Positions 54,988 through 64,000 of a stretch of DNA of 64,000 nt are shown here, piece by piece. The stretch comes from Ascidia mentula (Eukaryota; Chordata; Ascidiacea; Phlebobranchia; Ascidiidae). Both the position numbers and the translations under genes were made by a program. The notes under the pieces are model-generated. The model was not told where the DNA came from. It did no database searches and saw only the letters and a list, made by a program, of their open reading frames with translations. The DNA lies in assembly GCA_947561715.1 (NCBI GenBank), contig OX387204.1, positions 16,249,001 through 16,313,000 on the forward strand, read 5' to 3'. How positions within the stretch are numbered: position 1 is the first letter of the stretch; each line of letters begins with the position of its first letter.

Positions 54988-57900
54988 ATGAACAAGTGGA
55001 TTTCGGTAGTGGGACTGTGCTTGGTTGCACAAACCGTAGGTAAGATAAGCAAATTTTTTTTACCGTGAGATAAACAGTAATGAAAATTTGATTAATAAAT
55101 TGAGACGTTTGGGTAATAATTTTTCCTGTGGCCATAGCGAACTATATTTTACGCTTGCTTGATAATAACAACAAAACGACTGAAACCATGCGGTGCGTGA
55201 TTTCCTCTGTTTTTATTAAAATCTTTATTTCGATATTCACCAAGAACATATGCCCTTGAAATCGTTTTTCAGCTAACACGATCCAAAGAGGGATTGCATC
55301 TTCGGTCATTGAACATAGCAGTATCGAAGAAGGTAACAAGTCGGCACAGAATATTGATACATAACATCTTATTACTTGTTGTATCTCACCAGTGGGCTGT
55401 CTCAGTACTGCAGTTTGTAGTAAAACGTGCCTGTTGGGTTACCTGGAAGATGAACGTGGCTGCCTTTTGTGCGAAGAGTGTCGGAAAGAAAGGACCTTCA
55501 GAAGTGATATATTGGTTAACAGTAAGTGTGAAATGTTATATGGAGTGCTTGTTGACGTCGTTATCATCGAAAACTGTAAATAGCTGACATAAAAATTACT
55601 TACTTGTCATATCTACCCTAATATGATCTATTTTCCATGCAGATGAAACCTATAATATTATCCTACGTGTGTCTGATACAAAAAACGACATCGCCATCAA
55701 AGAAAACAGGGCAAACTTCGCGTCAGAAATGCACGAATGGCCATCAGTAAATGGTGAAGTGCGGGTACCATACACCTTTCACTCGTCAATTACCGATGGT
55801 AAGTTGATTTACACGCATATATATCCGTATATGAACAGAGCGTAATTAAAACACTGCTTCATTATTAGGTAGTCGAACGCACAATATGATCATGAGAGCA
55901 TTCGAGGAGTTTCACAACACAACCTGCATTAGATTCGTACAGAGGACGACTGAACTGAACTATATCGAGTTTAAGTACAGCAATAAGTGCGCATCGGCCG
56001 TTGGAATGGTTGGAGGCAAACAAAATGTAATGGGTTGGTTATTGATACGAACTAACTGCAGTTAAAGTTACTCACTGTAATGCCATTGTGAAAATATATG
56101 TTATAATTACAACACAAACCATTAGTAGCACACGAAAAATATGTAGTGTATAATGCAAATGTTCGAGGATGATGGCTATTCTTAAGCCTGTAATATTTTA
56201 TTAGATATTTTTTTCGTCCGGGTGCAGTTCCAAGTTTGGGTATGGTTTGCACGAAATGATGCATGCACTCGGTTTCCTGCATGAGCAGTCACGTCCTGAC
56301 AGGGACAATTACGTCACAATACTTTGGGAGAATATAGGAGGAGGTAAGATCACCACGGTAACAGTTGGCGTTGGTGAAACTTACTTTGATTTTGACGCGC
56401 AGGTCGGAGGGAAAACTTCTTTAATTTGTCGATTGATCAATGGGACTCCCTTGGTTCGCCTTATGACATTTATTCTGTGTTGCACTACAGTGGTAATGCT
56501 TTCAGCAAACAGAAGGGGATTTTGCCGACAATTGTTTACAAATCGTAAGAATACATTTTGTAATTGGTCACTTCAACAAGTATAACAAAAACTTTCAAAG
56601 CATTTGGTTTTACATTAAAGATATCAGAATGCACAACAATTTGAAAACCTTGTTAGATATAATATTGAAACGAATTGTCACACCACCGCATAGCGGCCCA
56701 AAGCCGTAGAAGTATTTTTCGTTCTTGACTGTGAACATATCAAGTACACAACTGATTGGAGGTTACACGTACATTTTATCTGTTATGCGATTTTAGAAAC
56801 AATGAGACGGCGGTTGGTCAACGAGATGGTTTTTCAACCCAAGATCTCTTCCAGTTAAATACGAAATATTCCTGTTCGGGTAAGAACGTACAAAATACAG
56901 TTGCTTGAACACTTCATAAACCTTTATTGTTGTATGCAGATTATTTGCCACACACAATTTGCGAAGATGTAGCTTCTGGGTAAGTAAAAATGATTAATTT
57001 TGATACTAATCTATAGAATGCCTCATCATAGTTTGCATGACAATATATGCATCTTACGAGAAAACAGCATGTTTTGGATACAAGTGTTAAAAAACTATAT
57101 TATTAAGTCAACAATATAAAGAAGAAAAAGCTACATTTTTACATGTGGAATGAATAACGTTACCTTTTGCAGGTGCCCAACAAATATTACGAAGTGCAAC
57201 CTAAAACCAATGAACAGACATAGTTGCAGGAAATCATGTGGATATTGTGGTAAGGTTTTAACATAATAATGCAAGGTGGTTGCGTGATTGTGTCGTCAAT
57301 GCCCCAATGCACAATAAAAGTGTCATGCGTAACATTGACTTTTTTCTGTTTCAGTCCCCAAACCTGTTTGCGAAGATGTAGCTTCTGGGTAAGTAAATGT
57401 GTGTTTATGATAATTTATAGAACGGCTTATCATAGTTACTGTGTGGCAATATACGTATAATACAAGAAAATAGCATTTCAAGAAACACTGTATCATGGAG
57501 TCAATAATGCAAAGAAAACGAGTTACATTTCTGCATATGGATTTTAACTTTTAACGCACGCTTTTGCAGATGCCCAACAAATATTACGAAGTGCAACCTG
57601 AAACCAATGAACAGACACAGTTGCAGGAAATCCTGTGGATATTGTGGTAAGGTTTCAAAATATCATAAACAAACCAACTGACGGTAATCAGAAACACTTT
57701 TTCAAACATTTCATATCGGCTAATTTCTGTCACAGGTTTTAAGTCAGTGCAACATCAGGGTCTAGATTCTGTCCACTAGAGATCAAGTTTCAACGTATCT
57801 TTAACATAATAATGCAAAATTTCTGCGTGATTAATGTGTCGTCAACGCCCAACTGCACAACCAAGTGTTTTGTGTAACATTCTCTTTCTTCTATTTCAGT

Positions 57901-58552
57901 TCCAGAACCTGTTTGCGAAGACATAGCATCAGGGTAAGTAAACGTGTACGATAGATTTACCAACCTATTATGTAAGTTAAAGCAAGGTGGGCAAATTTTT
58001 CGACTCTGGGTCCAACAATTATGAAAAAAGTTTAGAGCCTGGTCAATGAACCACACGTGGGTAAACGTGGACAAAGTTGGTGTATAATAAATAAAAAATT
58101 CATTCCATTACTGAATAAATAAAAAAATCACTGAGACATTGCACAAAATTTGAATACTCCTGACCTTGTCCCGAAACGAAATCGTAAAAACTAAAGAGTA
58201 AAAACATGGAATGAATTCTGTTTCTAGAAGTTTTTCGTTGGAAGAGCTTTCCAATTTCTGCATATTGATATATAACGCTATACCTTTCGCAGGTGTCCAA
58301 CAAATGCAGCAAAGTGCAACCTAAAACCAATGAATAGACACAGTTGCAGGAAATCCTGTGGATATTGTGGTAAGTGTGGTAAAGGCAAACAAAATAATAA
58401 TTTATTTGCGAGTTCTAACGTGTTGGTTAACACAAACTTATGCGGTAAGAAACGCCGTTTGGATTATTTTCAAACATATTCACACATATGTAAGTTGATA
58501 TATATGGTTTAAAACTCTGATGACGACACAATTCCTTTTTACAGGTGTTTAA
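54988..58552 (+). CDS. gene 9: antistasin-astacin-ShK(x3) protein with a Leu in place of the Met-turn Met, 15 exons, 421 aa
   Basis: Exons: 54988-55039, 55273-55332, 55393-55521, 55643-55798, 55869-56026, 56205-56343, 56403-56544, 56797-56879, 56940-56979, 57173-57249, 57355-57388, 57570-57646, 57900-57933, 58293-58369, 58545-58552. The signal peptide matches gene 7. The antistasin-like domain ends CLLCEEC; the pro-motif is FRSDI. The zinc motif [12 protein letters not shown] (from His201) is intact, but the Met-turn reads SVLHY with Leu258, which is unusual in this family; activity may persist, since that Met does not bind zinc. Three nearly identical ShK domains come from repeated pairs of a 34-40 nt exon and a 77 nt exon. 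The final coding exon is a GV-stop, as in gene 7. AATAAA at 58656. Confidence 0.84.
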
Positions 58553-60648
58553 AAGGAAAGAAAAAACTGCCAAAAAAAATGTAAACACTCTTATAACTTT
58601 GGAAATGCTTGTTTAATGGCTGTTATATAACAACTGTGATGTACTATGCTCGAAGAATAAAAAACAACAATTGTAACAGTCTTTCTTTTTTTAAATAATG
58701 GGAAAAATAACATTAGGTAATGGAAAGTAAAGGTGTAATTACCCGTGGTGATGCAGACTAACAGATACAACAAGTTGGTAAGATACTGCAAAATCTACAT
58801 GTGTGCGTAAATTCCTGTAATGCCACGTGACCGCTTTTTAGTCAAGTAGCGACCTAAAATGTTAAATTATCCTACATTGGACCACAACAATTGCCTGCTT
58901 TAGTTGTATTGCAAAATCCGAAATGATAGCAAAATACAAACTCATGACAAAAACCCAACCAACAAAAAACATCGTATTGCCAGCTGATGCTAATTTTCCT
59001 TTATTGATGGAAAAGTAATCAATTTCATTTCCGACTTGAATATTGAGGATTATTAGGAGTGTGTAGTGTATTGACTACGGCAGGTTTATTGTGTAGTGTA
59101 TTCACTACGGCAGATTTAGAGTGAAAATGTGATTTTGTTAAAAAGTGTAGCGCTTGCAACAATTACCTCATAAACAAGACCACGCTTTTTCGCTCATGAC
59201 CAAATAATTTCAAAGATATCAATCTATGTTTATTTCAATAAGACCAAATAAACATTTCCAATTCCAGAAGACAAAAACATCATGACCAACTAAACACAAT
59301 TCATTATAAATAGTCAACATTTGTAAAACCATTTGCACGAGAAATACAGGCAAATGAGGCACTCAAAAACATATTTTTAATTTTAGTAAAGGTATCGTAG
59401 CGATTCTGTGCGTCATTTTTGTGTTTACTCATGCGTGTCCGTGTGCGTCAGACTGGCCAATCGAGATAGGTCTGCGGGCAGTCAATTAAGGTGGTGAGCT
59501 CATGCAAGTAGTGGTTTGAGCAGGTATTGGATACAGTGTTAAGCGACCAAGAAGCTCATTCAGACCAAGAATCTAATATTTTTACTCCCAAGGCATAAAC
59601 ATATAAGGATGGCAAAGTCCAGGAACATCTTTGTATCTTTTTTGCCCTGATGTATTAAATATTAATAGTTACACTGGAACAAAAATAATATAACATATTG
59701 TACCAATACCTCTTTGCTAAAAAAAATTAAACTTATTTCGACACAATCAAAGAGTTAAAGCTAAATTATTGATCTAGCGGCTTAATGACTATATGGTTTC
59801 TAAAAAGTGTCGGTGGCTACCAAGAGGTTTAAACAACATAACCCTTACCCCACACTTACCACTGGTTAAAAAACGATAATTTTAACGACAAGAAAACAAC
59901 GTGTAAAACGCACAAAATCTATGCAGCTTTAGGCAATTGCTAATTGTATTTAAAACCTCCAACAGCACCGTTACATACAACACGGGTCACAAACTCGGTG
60001 AGATGAGTTAATCTGACAGGAAACGCAGCCTTCTATTTAAATGCAACGGATCTTTTTAAAATTCACGAAAAGGTTGCATTTAAAATACATGCGTTGACAT
60101 TTTCGCGACGAGACATTAAAATAACCTTTCAACAAACATCTTTCTTGTTCTTTAAACCCTCAACCCGGCATGATCAAAGCACAACTATCATATTGCCTTT
60201 TTAAATATTTAAACTTTCTCCAGTATTGTTGTGGTTGTTGTAAACCTGCGTAACTCCGCGATTTGAGCGCTTTTCGACATTTCTCTGTATAGCTGTTTTA
60301 TAAAAAAAAATTTATAGTGGTAAACCCTTGTACCCATGTTTTGCTGTGGCGGGCAAAAAACCTGCGTAACTCTGCGATTTGAGCGCTTTGGCAAATTTTT
60401 GTTATGTGTAAAATTCAAAGATTCAAGTATAAATGTGAAATGTTCTGCTTATATATGTGTGAGTGAAAATACAATGGGGTCATTTGTAATTGACGAAGCT
60501 TAAAGAAGCAGTCACAGGTGCTACGGGAAATAAGCACATAGTTTCTGCATGTAATGATGGACGTAGTTTTAATATTTGCATGCTTCTTCGCAATTTGTCC
60601 TATATTTTATTTAATAGTAGAGGACACTAATGTTTCCTTTATAGCACG
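58553..60648. other. intergenic between genes 9 and 10; short local repeats only
   Basis: No gene is seen. A roughly 31-bp unit around TGTGTAGTGTATT-ACTACGGCAG occurs twice (about 59060-59120). CCTGCGTAACTC-GCGATTTGAGCGCTTT also occurs twice (about 60245 and 60361). Confidence 0.55.
58656..58661 (+). terminator. polyadenylation signal of gene 9
   Basis: AATAAA about 100 bases after the stop codon. Confidence 0.6.
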
Positions 60649-60755
60649 TAACATGCTAAAAAGGCAAACGCAAACATATTTATGCAGAATGTTGTTTGTG
60701 TTCACAAACTTTAATGTAAATATCATGGTAGCTGCAAAGTTTTGAGAGTATAAAT
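60649..60755 (+). promoter_or_regulatory. gene 10 promoter module
   Basis: TAACATGCTAA (60649), TTTATGCAGAA, ATGTAAAT (60714-60721), GCAAAGTTTTGAGAG and TATAAAT (60749-60755); the ATG is at 60821. Confidence 0.74.
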
Positions 60756-60820
60756 AAGTCAGTTGAATAGAGCGCTATAGACAAGCAACAAACGATCAGA
60801 ATAGAGTAGACAACAATACG

Positions 60821-63800
60821 ATGCACAAGTGGATATCAGTTGTAAGCTTGTGTCTGGTTGCCATTACCATGGGTAAGATATCTAACAGGTGTAGAAATCT
60901 GTTTTTGGTTGCTAAAAAAAATTTCATATTTTTCAGCTTATGCGGTCGAACCTAATGGCAACGTGAAGCTTGGTAAGGCAAATATTAGATTTTAACAAAA
61001 CACAACATAAACCCGTATATTTTGTGTCAATTTTCAAGATGACTGTCCCAGCATTGATATGTGCACAAAGGACTGTAAATTGGGTTACAAAAAAGACGAA
61101 CGAGGTTGTCTCTTGTGCGAGGAGTGTAAGACAGAAGGTGTCTTGGAAAGTGATATTTTCGTCGACTGTAAGTATTACTCTTACATGACGTGTTTTGGTG
61201 GCGGCTTGTCTGCTTGTAAATAACCCACATTCTACCACAAAGCTGAAACAATTTGCAAATGGAAAACAATCTGCTGAATTGCAACAGAATGTTGTTGAAT
61301 TTTAATGTAAACCATGTACATTTCAGATAGGTCCTATGATCGCGTTATGCGTCTGTACAATAAAACACCAGACAAGTTGATCAAAACCAACAGGGCTGGA
61401 GGGGCGGACTTAAATTTTCAATGGCCATCAGTGAATGGTGAAATATCCATACCATATACCTTTAACTCTACAATTGCAAATGGTAAGTTATGTTCAATCT
61501 CTACCTACTTATCAATAAGTACGTGTTTCAAATGAGGTGAATTTGTTGGAATTTCAGGAAGTCAAACATACAACAAGATTATGAGGGCTATCAAGGATTA
61601 TCACAACAAAACCTGCATCAGATTTGTGAGAAGGACGACTGAACGGGACTATATTGAATTCACAGCGGTCGGTGGTTGTCAGTCGCACGTTGGAAGGGTT
61701 GGTGGCAAACAAGAGGTAAGGAGTGGGTTTAAAAATAACAGCTTTAATGCGCACAGGACCAAACATCGCTTTAAAATAGAACTTGAAACTAACGTTGATT
61801 TCTTTTGGGAATCCGAAATTATTATCAACTGTAGACTAAGTTGCACTGGAAACACCTTGAGGTTGTTGTTTACAAATGTTGATTTAATCTTCAACGGTGT
61901 TTTGTATGTGCACAGGTGTGGATTGATGCAGGCTGTAGTTTTGGATCAAGCTTACACGAACTGATGCACGCACTCGGTTTCTGGCATGAACACTCACGCC
62001 CGGACAGAGACAATTACGTCACTATACTTTGGAATAACATAGTAGCAGGTATATTTGATACCTTACAAATTTGTGACAAAATTTACGTTGATGGTAAAAA
62101 CACAGGCTTCAAGAACAACTTTGACATATTGGCCGCTGATGAGTGGAACTCTTACAACTCGTCCTATGACCTCGGGTCCGTGATGCACTACGGTGGATAT
62201 TTCTTCAGCAAACAATACGGGGTTTTACCAACGATCCTCAATAAAGCGTAAGGATTTAACTGGTCAAGTTGTACATTAGTAAGGCCAATATTTTGTCGGC
62301 GTTGGTCCGGATATATTTTTCTGCTCATTATTGCAAAGTAATTGAGAACGCAAGAAATTTGGAAAAATCTCAATGTATGAAACAGAATGGATGTTATTTT
62401 TCGATGCTCAAATGCCGAAGGAGTGAAATTTTAATTGGTTAAATTTGAATACCAAAAAACACATCCAGGCATTGTTGAAAAAAAGATACGTTTTAGAACG
62501 AACCAGACAACTGTGGGTCAGCGAATCGGTTTCTCGCAACAAGACTTATATCAGATCAACAAAAAGTATAACTGCACAGGTACGAATACTTTCAACGTAC
62601 CCAAAACAGTTTATTGGAAAATTGCCATTTTTGAGCAGCATACTTAGGAAATCAAGGCCTGGCAGTGCAAGGTTCCTTGCCAACAACGACAATCGTCTCA
62701 ACTACCACACCGTTCGTTGGACCATGCATCGACAATTCTACAGTGTAAGTTGATAAAGAGAAGAAACAAAAATTAAACCACACAACAAAACTGGTAGTAC
62801 CAGCTAAGTACTTTTCAAGTTTTTGTGAAAACTGAAGACATCAATAAAGCAGACAGATCCATGGTGAAATGTAAAAAACAGAAAAACATATTTCGCCTGA
62901 AAGAGGCGACATTATTTTCTGTGACTGTGGAGTTTAAAAACCGAAGCAACGATTTTCATCTGCAATCAACAAACGATTACTTTTGTTGAAAGGTGCGATT
63001 TGTATCAAGCGAGAGGACATTGTCAAATAACTCCATACGTGAGAATGACATTGTGCCCGAAGACGTGTCAGTATTGCAAGAGTGATGGGGAAAAATCAAC
63101 TACAGATGCTGCAACCACAATTGCCACACGAGTTGCTGGTTGCGTCGACAACTTTTCAGCTGATTTGTAAGTTAAAAGGTCATCACGCAAAAAAAATACT
63201 GAAAATAACAAAAATAAAATGTTTGCATTACAAGTCTCAACATAAATTGACCAACACGTGCAATTAATTGCACCAATTAGTAACAATGCGTCTCCCCAAA
63301 GGTGCTACCTGCATTTATTGAGGGGACACTGTGAAGCTAACCTGCGCATCAAAACACATTCGTGTCCAAAGACTTGCAAGTATTGTACCTTGGAAAGTGT
63401 GACAGCCTCCACCGTCGACACACCATTTGTTGAACCATGTGTCGACAATTCAACATTGTAAGTAGTACTAATGTGCAAGTGCGCGAAGTATAATCAGAAT
63501 TTAAATACACTTACTAAACACGTAACAGTACATGGTAGCAAAGTGATTTAAACTTGGATACTTAGGTGCCCCCTTTTTAATTCATATGGAGACTGCAGTA
63601 ATTCACACGTCAAGACAACATTGTGCAGGAAAACTTGTCAGTTTTGCGTGGAGGAACAAGAAGGTGAAGAAAACGACTTTGTTTCTGGCTCAAGTATATT
63701 TCGCTTACTGATATTTTTTTGTTGCAGCTCCGAAATGCATGGACGAATACAGGTAAGACTCGCATCAAACAGAGTTTGTTTCACATAAATGTTTATCTGC

Positions 63801-64000
63801 GTTGAACGTTGGCAGACAGACAATTTTTACAAAGCACCTTCCACAGCACCAGATGCAACTTAAATGCAATTTTAAAATACAGAATTTGTCCGAATTTCAC
63901 GGAGATCTGCAAAACCGATTCAAGAAACATCTGCAACAAGACGTGCGGACTGTGTGGCGAGCAGGCGGCGAATCAGCCGGTTTGTCAAGACTTCTCTGTC
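60821..64000 (+). CDS. gene 10 (5' part): antistasin-astacin-ShK(x4+), probably continuing to a trypsin domain
   Basis: Exons: 60821-60872, 60937-60972, 61039-61167, 61327-61482, 61558-61715, 61916-62048, 62106-62247, 62497-62579, 62639-62744, 62993-63166, 63302-63457, 63566-63663, 63728-63752, 63883 onward. There are 522 codons before the window end, still open. The antistasin-like domain ends CLLCEEC; the pro-motif is [17 protein letters not shown] begins at His191, with exon 6 two codons shorter than usual; Met-turn Met248 in SVMHY. Four ShK domains are complete and a fifth begins (CQDF). The ShK exon pattern, including a 25-nt microexon in the same place, matches gene 2 and not genes 3-9. 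By that match I infer one more ShK exon and then a trypsin-like domain beyond 64000. Confidence 0.85.

Overview
The window is animal nuclear DNA: AT-rich, without operons, with genes split into many short exons by GT-AG introns, TATA boxes, AATAAA signals and dispersed transposon debris. Compact genes with many 60-500 bp introns, and abundant secreted astacin/ShK proteins, suggest an invertebrate deuterostome, perhaps an ascidian such as Ciona. That assignment is inference with modest confidence; no marker gene fixes the species.

The window is essentially one gene family: ten astacin-type zinc metalloprotease genes head to tail on the + strand (called genes 1-10 here). I traced every exon by hand from splice sites, reading phase and paralogue comparison. 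The shared core is signal peptide, short spacer, one antistasin-like (serine protease inhibitor fold) domain, an F/Y-x-S-D-I pro-segment motif, then the astacin catalytic domain with HExxHxxGFxHE and a Met-turn, spread over exons of near-constant length (158/139/142/83 nt). After this come Thr-rich linkers and one to five ShK (ShKT) Cys-rich domains.

Layout: 1-5660 no gene seen. Gene 1 (5830-13585) and gene 2 (14947-22280) encode 840-residue proteins in which the ShK repeats run in frame into a complete trypsin-like serine protease with IVGG activation site and His/Asp/Ser triad: two proteases of different catalytic class and an inhibitor-like domain in one chain. Genes 3-6 and 8 (23986-52582) are shorter, 347-370 residues, ending in one ShK. 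Gene 7 (44098-47636) has two ShK domains and gene 9 (54988-58552) three, by exon-pair duplication. Gene 10 (60821-64000, cut by the window end) has the gene 2 layout and probably also ends in a trypsin domain.

Genes 3-10 share a proximal promoter module (ATGYAAAT octamer 34-36 bp upstream of a TATA box, which lies 55-72 bp upstream of the ATG), suggesting co-expression. Between and inside genes lie a large foldback element, an inverted pair of tRNA-derived SINEs with target-site duplication, a probable solo LTR, hAT-like non-autonomous elements, a 28-bp minisatellite and duplicated flanks recording array growth by unequal crossing-over. The products are all predicted to be secreted; a joint proteolytic role is inference.
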